A stretch of DNA of 64,000 nucleotides, taken from assembly GCF_011758765.1 (NCBI RefSeq), contig NZ_JAANOU010000001.1:310001-374000 (forward strand). Reading direction: 5' to 3'. The position numbers were made by a program, and so were the translations under genes. Below the pieces are notes generated by a model. It had not been told where the DNA came from. It saw nothing but the letters and a program-made list of their open reading frames with translations, and did not search any database. Below are positions 16,540 to 24,097 of this stretch, piece after piece; the first letter of the stretch is position 1; each line of letters starts with the position of its first letter. The stretch is from Amycolatopsis viridis. GTDB lineage: Bacteria > Actinomycetota > Actinomycetes > Mycobacteriales > Pseudonocardiaceae.

Positions 16540-17313
16540 CTACCGGGAGCGGTACTCCACGACGCCAGGAGCGGCCGAGCCGGGCGTGAGCCGCTGGTCC
16601 GGGCCGTCGTCGGGCTGGGTGACGAGGATGCCGCCGCGGAAGGCGATCGTGACCGCGTGCGTGCGGTCCCGGGCGTTCAGCTTGCGGAGGATGCTCTTGA
16701 CGTGCGTGCGCACGGTCTCCACCGACAGGTAGAGGATCTTGGCGATCCCGGCGTTCTCCAGGCCCTCCGCCACGAGCTGCAGCACTTGGTACTCGCGGCG
16801 GGACAGCGGCATCTGCGCGCGGCGCACCGCGGCGGCGCTGGCCGACTGCCGGGCCGCCGAAACCAGCGTCGCCAGGGACGGATCGACGTAGCGCCGGTCC
16901 AGATAGGCACGGCGGATGCCGTCGATGAGCCGGCGCGGCTCGACCGAGCGCGGAATCGCGGCGTGCACCCCCGCGGCGATGACGTCGTGCAGGAAGGCGG
17001 GCGTCCGGTTGGCCTCCCGGACCAGGGCGATCACGATGAGGGCCGGGTCACCGGAGATGAGCAGCTTGCTCAGGTGGCCGTTCGGGTCGAGACCGGAGTC
17101 GACGAGGATCACGTCGGGGTGGATCTGCTCGGCCAGTTGCAGCGCCCCGTGCGGGTTGATGGCCTGGCCCGCCCAGTGCATCCCCTGCGTGCGCTGCACC
17201 AGTCCGGACAGCCCCTCGCGGTAGATGGGCACGGGGTCGACAGCGGCGACACCCACGCTCCGGCCGGACGGTGGTCCTTGCGGAACTCGGGTGGGGTCGT
17301 TACTGCGCGTCAT
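16540..17313 (-). CDS. Orphan LuxR-family response regulator
   Basis: 257 residues: a receiver-like domain (about 15-135) and a LuxR helix-turn-helix (LSRREYQVLQLVAEGLENAGIAKILYLSVETVRTHVKSILRKL, about 165-215). The receiver is degenerate: one acidic residue replaces the usual pair (AAVDPVPIYREGL) and the conserved lysine is arginine in AIPRSVE, although the VDSGLD aspartate remains. No sensor kinase is adjacent. Phosphorylation-independent control is therefore likely. The ATG at 17313 follows GGAGTTCGTG. Confidence 0.85.
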   Translation of the reverse strand: MTRSNDPTRVPQGPPSGRSVGVAAVDPVPIYREGLSGLVQRTQGMHWAGQAINPHGALQLAEQIHPDVILVDSGLDPNGHLSKLLISGDPALIVIALVREANRTPAFLHDVIAAGVHAAIPRSVEPRRLIDGIRRAYLDRRYVDPSLATLVSAARQSASAAAVRRAQMPLSRREYQVLQLVAEGLENAGIAKILYLSVETVRTHVKSILRKLNARDRTHAVTIAFRGGILVTQPDDGPDQRLTPGSAAPGVVEYRSR

Positions 17314-17510
17314 CACGAACTCCGTCTCGGCAAGGCCGGTCGTGGGAGCACGCACAGCCCGGGCGGTCCGCTCCCTCAACGTCCCGCCTGGGCTTGTGTG
17401 GCGCCTCGACCTGATCCTCCCTGCTGGAACCGGCCACGACCGACACCCGTCAATTGTGTGACCCGCGAGGATCGTCCGCGTGACGCGGGTTCACCCGCAT
17501 GTGTCGCGGA

Positions 17511-18065
17511 CTACTCTGAGTAAACCGCCTCGTGGAACTCGGCGAACGCCTCGCCGAGTGTCACCGGCGTCCAGTGGGCGTTCAGGCCGCTGGGATTGGG
17601 CAGGACCCACACCCGCGTCGCGCCGATCCCGCCGGGCTGCCGGCCGAAGGTCGCCTTGGGGTGGCCGAACGCCGTCCGGTAGGCCGTGATGCCGACGACC
17701 GCGAGCCAGCGCGGCCGGTACCGGGTGACCGTCGTCCGCAGCCGGACGCCGCCGGCCCGGAGCTCGCCGGGAGTCAGCTCGTCGGCGCGCGCCGTGGCCC
17801 GGTTCACCACGTTCGTGATGCCGATGCCGAGACCGAGCAGTGCCGCCTGCTCGCTCGGGTGGAACCGGCGCGGGGTGAAGCCGCCCGCGTGCAGGGCGGG
17901 CCAGAAGCGGTTACCGGGACGAGCGAAGTGGTAACCGGTCGCACCGGAGTACAGACCAGGGTTGATACCGCAGAACAGCACGTCCAGGCCGGGTGCGAGC
18001 AGATCCGGGATGCTCGTGCCCGCCGCGGCGGCGAGCTGTTCGGCGGTGGGGCGGGAGGAATTCAT
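17511..18065 (-). CDS. mug: G/U mismatch-specific DNA glycosylase Mug
   Basis: 184 residues with the Mug/TDG motifs: GINPGLYSGATGYHFARPGNRFW near the N terminus, with the catalytic-site asparagine in GINPG, GITNVV, ELRAGG and WVLPNPSGLNAHW near the C terminus. It removes uracil or thymine from G mismatches in base excision repair. The ATG at 18065 is one base from the ATG of the divergent VOC gene; an in-frame GTG at 18107 would lengthen the overlap. Confidence 0.9.
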   Translation of the reverse strand: MNSSRPTAEQLAAAAGTSIPDLLAPGLDVLFCGINPGLYSGATGYHFARPGNRFWPALHAGGFTPRRFHPSEQAALLGLGIGITNVVNRATARADELTPGELRAGGVRLRTTVTRYRPRWLAVVGITAYRTAFGHPKATFGRQPGGIGATRVWVLPNPSGLNAHWTPVTLGEAFAEFHEAVYSE

Positions 18066-18432
18066 GCGAAGCCGGATCCTAGCTGTGGCGGTGGACTGCC
18101 ACGACACCGAAGCGCTCGCGCGGTTCTGGTCGGCCGCGCTCGGCTACGAGGTGGTCAAGCGCTGGCAGGACGGCAAGGGCGCGGAGTACGTCGACATCGG
18201 GTCCGACGGCCAGTGGCAGATGGTGTTCCAGCCGGTCGGCGAGGACAAGGTCGTGAAGAACCGGCTGCACCTGGACCTCGTACCGGTGGAGGGGTCCCAG
18301 GCCGACGAGGTGACGCGGTTGACGGAGCTGGGCGCACGGGTGCTGTCCGACGACCCGGAGCTGCCGTGGGTGGTGCTGGCCGACCCGGAGGGCAACGAAT
18401 TCTGCGTGCTCCCGCCGCGCGAGGAGGGCTAG
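18064..18432 (+). CDS. VOC family (glyoxalase-like) protein
   Basis: 122 residues of the single-module VOC type common in actinobacteria: HDTEALARFWSAALGYEVV at the N terminus, KNRLHLDLVP in the middle and WVVLADPEGNEFCVLP at the end. The ATG at 18064 has an excellent GGGAGGAATTC site, which lies within the 5' end of the divergent mug gene. Substrate unknown. Confidence 0.85.
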   Translation: MRSRILAVAVDCHDTEALARFWSAALGYEVVKRWQDGKGAEYVDIGSDGQWQMVFQPVGEDKVVKNRLHLDLVPVEGSQADEVTRLTELGARVLSDDPELPWVVLADPEGNEFCVLPPREEG

Positions 18433-18441
18433 GCTGCCCGC

Positions 18442-18489
18442 GTGTTCTGCGTGTGCGTGGCCCTGGACTGGTGGGCGCCGTCCCGGTGA
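18442..18489 (+). CDS. Putative 15-residue leader peptide rich in Cys and Trp
   Basis: A GTG at 18442 opens a 15-codon frame reading MFCVCVALDWWAPSR, then TGA. TAGGCT at 18430-18435 ends 6 bases before the GTG, the standard spacing for a leaderless transcript. The peptide holds two cysteines and a tandem tryptophan pair and is followed by a strong hairpin before the methyltransferase gene. It is in frame with that gene but separated from it by the stop. This may be an attenuation leader; no experimental support. Confidence 0.4.
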   Translation: MFCVCVALDWWAPSR

Positions 18490-18514
18490 CGGCCGTTGTG
18501 ATCCCCACTTCGAG

Positions 18515-18552
18515 CCGTCCCCGGACGGCCGTACCCGCACGTCCGGGGACGG
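18515..18552 (+). promoter_or_regulatory. Leader hairpin upstream of the methyltransferase gene
   Basis: CCGTCCCCGGACG at 18515-18527 pairs perfectly (13 bp) with CGTCCGGGGACGG at 18540-18552. It lies between the short leader frame and the AGGAG site of the next gene. It could be a terminator for the VOC gene or an attenuator controlled by translation of the leader. Confidence 0.55.
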
Positions 18553-18573
18553 TTCCTCACCCAGGAGCCCCTC

Positions 18574-19563
18574 GTGGAACACCTCATCGAAGTCGGCACC
18601 GGCCTGCGCGCCGCGGAAGCCGTCCGCCTCGCGTCGCAGGGCGCGAGCCTGCTGTGGTGCGATGACTTCGCCGCCGCGCGCCGGCTGCTCGCGGCGATGC
18701 GCAAACGCTTGCCGGACCGGACCGCGGACTTCTACCGCTACCGCCAGTCCCGCCGAAACCGGGCACGGGTGCTCGGGAAACTGCTGGTCGAGGTCGGCGC
18801 CGACCTGCGGATCGACCTGCCCGGTGCACCGGACACCCGGGCGGCGATCCACGCCGCGGGCGGCCGTCCCGGGCTGGTGCCGCTGACGACGGTGCTCGGC
18901 ATGCTGAGCGCGCACCAATGGCGGCTGACCGGTGTGCCGGTCGAGGCGCTGGGCGCGCGGATCCATCCGCACTACGGCGTCTTTCCACCAACCCGGCAGG
19001 AATACGTGTCGCTGGTGGCGCGGGCGCCACTGGCCCGGGTGCGGACGGCGTTCGACATCGGCACCGGCACCGGGGTGCTGGCCGCGGTCCTGGCGCGCCG
19101 CGGGGTACCCGCCGTGGTGGCCACGGACGTCTCCCCGGCCGCGGTCACCTGTGCCCGGGCGAACCTCGCCCGCCTCGGCCTGGACCGGGTGCGGGTGCTG
19201 GCGGCGGACCTGTTTCCCCCAGGCCGGGCAGATCTGCTGGTGTGCAACCCGCCATGGCTCCCCGGCGCGGCACACTCGCCGCTGGACGCGGCCGTGTTCG
19301 ACCCCGGGTCGCGGATGCTGTCCGGGTTCCTCGCCGGTGCCGCCGCGCACTTGACCGACGGCGGCGAGGCGTGGCTGGTCCTGTCCGACCTGGCGGAACT
19401 CCTCGGACTGCGCACCCGCGCCGACCTGACGGCGCACTTCACCGCGGCCGGTCTGACGGTGGCTGACCGCCTGGACATCCGCCCCGCACCGCGTACGGGC
19501 ACGGACCCACTGAGCCGGGCCCGCTCGCGGGAGGTGGTGTCGCTGTGGCGCCTGCGGCGCTGA
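18574..19563 (+). CDS. HemK/PrmC-like SAM-dependent methyltransferase
   Basis: 329 residues. The C-terminal domain (about 155-300) has SAM motif I AFDIGTGTGVLAAVLARRG, ATDVSPAAVTCARANLARLGL and the NPPW tetrapeptide in LLVCNPPWLPG, which marks methyltransferases acting on planar nitrogens such as Gln side chains or bases. The N-terminal 150 residues are a family-specific extension. GTG 18574 follows AGGAGCCCCTC. Substrate not known; true PrmC is usually next to prfA, which is not seen here. Confidence 0.8.
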   Translation: MEHLIEVGTGLRAAEAVRLASQGASLLWCDDFAAARRLLAAMRKRLPDRTADFYRYRQSRRNRARVLGKLLVEVGADLRIDLPGAPDTRAAIHAAGGRPGLVPLTTVLGMLSAHQWRLTGVPVEALGARIHPHYGVFPPTRQEYVSLVARAPLARVRTAFDIGTGTGVLAAVLARRGVPAVVATDVSPAAVTCARANLARLGLDRVRVLAADLFPPGRADLLVCNPPWLPGAAHSPLDAAVFDPGSRMLSGFLAGAAAHLTDGGEAWLVLSDLAELLGLRTRADLTAHFTAAGLTVADRLDIRPAPRTGTDPLSRARSREVVSLWRLRR

Positions 19564-19568
19564 GCACT

Positions 19569-19597
19569 CGCCACCGGGCCTCCGGGCGAAGGTGGCG
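19569..19597 (+). terminator. Possible terminator after the methyltransferase gene
   Basis: CGCCACC (19569-19575) pairs with GGTGGCG (19591-19597), with GCCT/GGGC pairing inside the loop. It starts 6 bases after the stop codon. No U tract. Confidence 0.5.
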
Positions 19598-19661
19598 GAA
19601 ACGACACGAGGCGAGTACGGTATGTGATCTGCCACACAAGCCCGACGCCAAAGGAGGCGGC

Positions 19662-19844
19662 GTGGAGTACGCGATCGTCCTCGGGCTCGTCGTTCTGGTC
19701 TTCCTCGCGGCCGCCGTGGTCGTCACCTGGGAGGACCGCCGGGCGGCCAGGCGCAAGGCCCACCAGCGGGCCGCGGCCCTAGCACGTCTCGGCGAGGTGG
19801 ACCCGCTCGCGCCGCGCCGGCTTGCCGATCGGCTGGACGGCTGA
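19662..19844 (+). CDS. Small single-pass membrane protein
   Basis: 60 residues: one N-terminal membrane helix (MEYAIVLGLVVLVFLAAAVVV), then a positively charged helix with WEDRRAARRKAHQRAAALARLG. The GTG at 19662 has a near-perfect AAAGGAGGCGG site. Not recognised as a named family. The last 66 bases overlap the convergent VanZ gene. Confidence 0.6.
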   Translation: MEYAIVLGLVVLVFLAAAVVVTWEDRRAARRKAHQRAAALARLGEVDPLAPRRLADRLDG

Positions 19845-20408
19845 CCGCAGCACCAGGAACAGCGTGGCGGCGATCCAGCCGAGTGCGGCGCCGGTGGTGT
19901 TGCTGATCAGGTCGTCCACATCGAAGATCCGGTACTGGTGCGGTGCGGTGCCGAAGTTCGCGGTGAGCTGGGTGATCTCGACGGCCAGCGAGACGGCGAA
20001 CCCGAGCAGCACGGCTGCCGTGAACCCGCGCTTCCACAGCATCCGGGCGAACAGGCCCAGCGGCACGAACAGCAGCACGTCCATCGTCATCTGGTCGAAC
20101 GCCAGGGTCGACAGCGCGTGCACGCCACCCTGCACGGCTTCGCGCCGTGAGTCGGCGATCCACTGGAACGGCGTGAGCTGGATGTTCCGGGCGAGTCCGG
20201 GCGCGCCTGCCCCGGGCAGCGGGAGGAAGGTCACCGCCAGCGCGACCGAGCCGTAGGCGATCACCGCGGCGGTCGAGACGAGACGACGCGGCCGGAGGTG
20301 TCCGAACCGCACGTACTGCAGCACCAGCTGCGGGACCAGCACCGTTCCCCAGATCGCGAGGAACGCGATCAGTCCGAAGTGGAGGGCGGTGGTCTGCGCT
20401 GTCGTCAT
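19779..20408 (-). CDS. VanZ family membrane protein
   Basis: 209 residues with four to five membrane helices and VanZ features: TFLPLPG, the DQMTMDVLLFVPLGLFARMLWKR segment, SLAVEITQL and FDVDDLISNTTGAALGW. VanZ of glycopeptide-resistance elements confers low teicoplanin resistance, but most chromosomal members have no known role. It stands alone here without van genes. Confidence 0.85.
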   Translation of the reverse strand: MTTAQTTALHFGLIAFLAIWGTVLVPQLVLQYVRFGHLRPRRLVSTAAVIAYGSVALAVTFLPLPGAGAPGLARNIQLTPFQWIADSRREAVQGGVHALSTLAFDQMTMDVLLFVPLGLFARMLWKRGFTAAVLLGFAVSLAVEITQLTANFGTAPHQYRIFDVDDLISNTTGAALGWIAATLFLVLRSAVQPIGKPARRERVHLAETC

Positions 20409-20590
20409 GCGCCGACGTTATGGCCGGCAGGGGCCCGCCGCATCGGCCAAGAAGCCGGCGAACGATCGCCCGCCTCGGCCGGATGACCGATCCGGTACCG
20501 GACTCTTCACCGGCCTTCCACCTTTCGGACCTGGTGATCGTTGCGCAGCGAAGGTTAGATCGCGCCGGTATGCCCCGTATCGGAGGAACG

Positions 20591-22288
20591 ATGTCCCCTT
20601 CACCTCGTGTGCTGCGACGATGCGTAGCGGTCACCGCCGCGACGCTGGCCGCCGTCACCGTCGCGGCAGCGCCCGCGTCCGCCGCCGCCCGGCCGGCCAC
20701 CACCGACGTCCGGCTGATCACCTTCAACGACTTCCACGGCAACCTCGAACCGCCCACCGGCTCCTCGGGCCGGGTCACGCTGCCCGGCGGCGCGACGGTC
20801 AACGCGGGTGGCGCGGCCTACCTCGCGACGCACGTCAAGCAGCTGGAGAGCGAGGTGAGCAACTCCCTGCTGCTGTCCGCCGGTGACAACATCGGCGCGT
20901 CGCCGGTCGCCTCCGCGCTGTTCCACGACGAGCCCACCGTGGACTTCCTCAACGAACTGGGGGTCCAGGCGTCCGCCGTCGGCAACCACGAGTTCGACGA
21001 GGGCTACCGGGAATTGCAGCGGATGCAGTTCGGCGGCTGCCACCCGGTCGACGGCTGCCAGTTCCGCGACACCTACACCGGCGCGCGGTTCCCGTTCCTC
21101 GGCGCCAACGTCGCCTTCGACAACGGCACGCCCGCGCTGCTGCCGTTCACCGTGAAGGTCTCCGGTGGCCAGCCGATCGGCATCATCGGTGCGACCCTGA
21201 AGGACCTGCCGACCGTCGTGTCGGCCGAGGCGATCAAGGGCCTGGAGTTCGGCGACGAGGTCGAGGCCATCAACCGCACCTCCGGCTGGCTCGACCGGCT
21301 CGGCGTCAAGGCGCAGGTCGTGCTGCTGCACCAGGGCGACAACGCCACCGGCGGCCCCGACGACTGCCGCGTCAACGCCGGCCCGGCCACCCGGATCGCC
21401 AAGAGCGTCTCGGCGAGCGTGGACGCGATCTTCACCGGCCACAGCCACCAGCAGTACAACTGCCAGATCACCGACCCGGCGGGCAACCCCCGCCCGGTCG
21501 TCCAGGGTCTGTCGTTCGGCCGCCTGCTGTCGGTCGTGGACCTCAAGATCGACAAACGGACCCGGGACGTGGTGCGCAGCGCGACCGTCGCGCACAACGA
21601 GGTCGTCACCCGCGACGTCACGCCGGACCCGGCAGCGGCGAAGCTGGTCGGCGAGGCCGTGACGAAGGCGGCACCGATCGCGAACAAGCAGATCGGCACG
21701 ATCACCGCCGACCTCAAGGCGGCCGGGGCGCCGTCCGGCGAGTCCACGCTCGGTGACGTGATCGCCGACGCGCAGCTCGACGCCACCGCGGCCAACGGCG
21801 CGCAGATCGTGATGACCAACCCGGGCGGCATCCGCGCGGACCTCACCTATGCGTCCTCGCCCGCCGGCGAGGGCGACGGCGTGGTCACCTACGGCGAGGC
21901 GTTCACCGTGCAGCCGTTCGCGAACATCATGCAGACCATCACGCTGACCGGCGCGAACCTCAAGAACGTGCTCGAGCAGCAGTGGACCGCGACCGGCACT
22001 CGGGTCCTGCAGATCTCCGCGACCCTGCACTACACCTATTCGGCGTCCGCGCCGATCGGCTCGAAGGTCTCCGGCATCACCGTGGGCGGCAAGCCGGTCG
22101 ACCCGGCGGCCACCTACCGCGTGTCGGTGAACAACTTCCTCGCCGGTGGCGGCGACGGCTTCACCGAGTTCACCAAGGGCACCGACCTGGCCGGCGGCCC
22201 GGTGGACCTGGACGCGCTGATCGCGTACTTCGGTGCGCACTCACCGGTCGCGCCGCCCGCGGCCGACCGGATCACCGTCACGCCGTAG
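20591..22288 (+). CDS. Secreted 5'-nucleotidase / 2',3'-cyclic phosphodiesterase family
   Basis: 565 residues. A signal peptide ends at ASAAA (about residue 33). The metallophosphatase domain has LITFNDFHGNLE, SAGDNIGAS, VGNHEFDEG, and GHSHQQY; the C-terminal 5'-nucleotidase domain includes VMTNPGGIRADL and NFLAGGGDGFTEF. It should release phosphate from extracellular nucleotides, supplying phosphate and nucleosides. ATG 20591 follows GGAGGAACG; upstream in-frame sequence is not signal-peptide like. I see no clear PHO box in front of it. Confidence 0.9.
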   Translation: MSPSPRVLRRCVAVTAATLAAVTVAAAPASAAARPATTDVRLITFNDFHGNLEPPTGSSGRVTLPGGATVNAGGAAYLATHVKQLESEVSNSLLLSAGDNIGASPVASALFHDEPTVDFLNELGVQASAVGNHEFDEGYRELQRMQFGGCHPVDGCQFRDTYTGARFPFLGANVAFDNGTPALLPFTVKVSGGQPIGIIGATLKDLPTVVSAEAIKGLEFGDEVEAINRTSGWLDRLGVKAQVVLLHQGDNATGGPDDCRVNAGPATRIAKSVSASVDAIFTGHSHQQYNCQITDPAGNPRPVVQGLSFGRLLSVVDLKIDKRTRDVVRSATVAHNEVVTRDVTPDPAAAKLVGEAVTKAAPIANKQIGTITADLKAAGAPSGESTLGDVIADAQLDATAANGAQIVMTNPGGIRADLTYASSPAGEGDGVVTYGEAFTVQPFANIMQTITLTGANLKNVLEQQWTATGTRVLQISATLHYTYSASAPIGSKVSGITVGGKPVDPAATYRVSVNNFLAGGGDGFTEFTKGTDLAGGPVDLDALIAYFGAHSPVAPPAADRITVTP

Positions 22289-23003
22289 GCGTCATGCTGG
22301 GCGTGCGGCCGTCCGGTTCCGCCGGCCGCACGTCCAGTTCCCGCCGCGCACGGTCGACGTCCGGGCTGCGGTAGAGGTGCTCCGGGATCTGCGCCAGTTC
22401 GGAGCGGCGCAGCTTGCCGCCCAGGCCGTAGAACTCCTGGAAACTCATGATCAGCGGCCGCCACCGGTCCGGGTCGATGCGGTCGGTGGTGCCGGGCAGC
22501 CGGATCTCCGGGTGCACGTGCACCTTCCGCACCCGCACCTCGAAGCACAAGATGTTGCCGCACAGGTCCTCGTCGTCCGCGGCGATCGGGTGGATCGCCT
22601 CGACCACGGTTTCCATCGCGACCGGGCATTCGGCGACGCGTGGCGGCGCGACCGACGACGACGGCACCGGCGTCAGCCCGGCGACGGCGAACTTGTCCGG
22701 TTCGTAGCGATATCCGCGGCGTAGCTTGGATTCCGGCACCGGGGTCGTGCCCGTCGTGCGGGCGAGGCGGTCCACCGCGTCCGCCTGGTGCGCCGACGGC
22801 AGGTTCAACACGCATTCCCCGGTGCGCCGCAGGTTCCGCACGGTCTGCGAACTGGCGCCGACACCGATCATCCCGCGCCAGCCCAGCCAGAACGCCGACG
22901 AGATCGGGGCGAGGTTGGGGTTTCCGTCCACGCCGACCGTGCTGACGAGCACCACCGGCGTGCCGAAGTACAGGATGTTCGGCTCGATTTCCACGTGTGT
23001 CAC
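22278..23003 (-). CDS. Flavin reductase-like FMN-binding protein
   Basis: 241 residues with the split-barrel flavin reductase pattern: PVVLVSTVGVDGNPNLAPISSAFWLGW at the N terminus, a GECVLNLPS strand and ECPVAMETVVEAI later. These proteins bind FMN; some supply reduced flavin, others are esterase-like or oxidoreductases. The GTG at 23003 lacks a strong ribosome site, so the start is less sure. It overlaps the nucleotidase gene by 11 bases in convergent orientation. Confidence 0.75.
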   Translation of the reverse strand: MTHVEIEPNILYFGTPVVLVSTVGVDGNPNLAPISSAFWLGWRGMIGVGASSQTVRNLRRTGECVLNLPSAHQADAVDRLARTTGTTPVPESKLRRGYRYEPDKFAVAGLTPVPSSSVAPPRVAECPVAMETVVEAIHPIAADDEDLCGNILCFEVRVRKVHVHPEIRLPGTTDRIDPDRWRPLIMSFQEFYGLGGKLRRSELAQIPEHLYRSPDVDRARRELDVRPAEPDGRTPSMTPTA

Positions 23004-23161
23004 GAGTCCAGCTTTCCGAGCGGCCGCCCAGGCGGCTGGCGGAAAACGGACACGTCGTTCGCCCCCGGTCGTCACATCGAGCGATTTTCGTGCGCGCCAG
23101 TACCAATTCCTCAAGCCACGGCGGCGAGCGGACGAAGACTGGGAGTGAGGAGGTGGAACGG

Positions 23162-23884
23162 GTGACCGCACGGCGGGCGCGGCCGGACGAGGCCGACCTG
23201 CTGAGTTTGCACGAGGCCATCGCGGAGCTGCACGCGTCGCAGGGCGACTTCCGGACGGCCTACGAGCACCTGCGCACCGCGCTGGGCATCGCGGTCAGTA
23301 CCCCTTCGCCTATTCCCGAGCAGTTGCGTCGCGAGTTCGACCAGCTCCGCCGCGAACGCGCCGAAGCCCGTGAGGACAGCCTGCGCGACGCGCTGACGGC
23401 CGTCTACAACCGGCGCTACCTGGACAACCGGCTCGCGGACCTGCTCGGCGACGCGCGCACGCCGCTGGCGGTGGCGTTGATCGACATCGACTTGTTCAAA
23501 CGCGTCAACGACACGTTCGGTCACCTCATCGGCGATCAGGTGCTGCGGCGGGTCGCGGAGCTGTTGCGGGAGGGCGTGCCGGCACCCGGGTTCTGCGCGC
23601 GGTACGGCGGCGAGGAGTTCATGCTCGTGCTGCCCGAGGTCCAGCCCGGAACCGCGCTGCGGATCGCCGAGTTCGCCCGGCGGCGGGTGGCACAACACCC
23701 CTGGTCGGAGATTTGCCCGGGGCTGGGTGTGACAGTCAGCGTCGGGTTGTCGCACCAGCCGGTGAGCGGGCCGGAGCAGCTGCGGATGGCGGACGACCTC
23801 CTTTACGCCGCCAAGCACGCGGGGCGCAACCGGGTCGCTTATCGGGAACGCGGCGGCGTCCGCGTCCTCGAGCACTGTCCGTAA
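23162..23884 (+). CDS. Diguanylate cyclase (GGDEF domain)
   Basis: 240 residues, no membrane segment. The N-terminal 60 residues contain one TPR-like hairpin (LHEAIAELHASQGDFRTAYEHLRTALGIA) and a coiled coil. The GGDEF domain (about 75-235) has DALTAVYNRRYLD, LIDIDLFKRVNDTFGHLIGD and the active-site RYGGEEF, so it should make c-di-GMP. The four residues where the inhibitory RxxD would lie read PAPG, so product inhibition is not expected. GTG 23162 follows GAGGAGG by 8 bases; GTG 23153 is an alternative. Confidence 0.85.
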   Translation: MTARRARPDEADLLSLHEAIAELHASQGDFRTAYEHLRTALGIAVSTPSPIPEQLRREFDQLRRERAEAREDSLRDALTAVYNRRYLDNRLADLLGDARTPLAVALIDIDLFKRVNDTFGHLIGDQVLRRVAELLREGVPAPGFCARYGGEEFMLVLPEVQPGTALRIAEFARRRVAQHPWSEICPGLGVTVSVGLSHQPVSGPEQLRMADDLLYAAKHAGRNRVAYRERGGVRVLEHCP

Positions 23885-24097
23885 TGACCGGAGTGGAATT
23901 CCCCGTTTTGCCGGTGCGCCGCATCACCCCGTTTGTCGCACTCGACCCGCTTTGCCGCACGCTAGGTAAAAAATTCAGCAGGAGGGTGTCGTCAGGATCC
24001 AAGAGTATCTCTACGATAACGATGCTCGCCGTCCCGGCGATGATCACTGAGACGGTCCCCTCCCGGCGGGCCGGCGTGACCGACGGAAGGAGACCGG

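Noticed and set aside
19779-20408. Glycopeptide resistance locus suggested by VanZ and VanW family genes
   Set aside because: No vanH, vanA, vanX or vanRS; VanZ and VanW proteins are widespread without resistance.
23961-23976. AT-rich CTAGGTAAAAAATT as the LCP promoter
   Set aside because: No -35 element at acceptable distance could be found, so I do not list it as a promoter.
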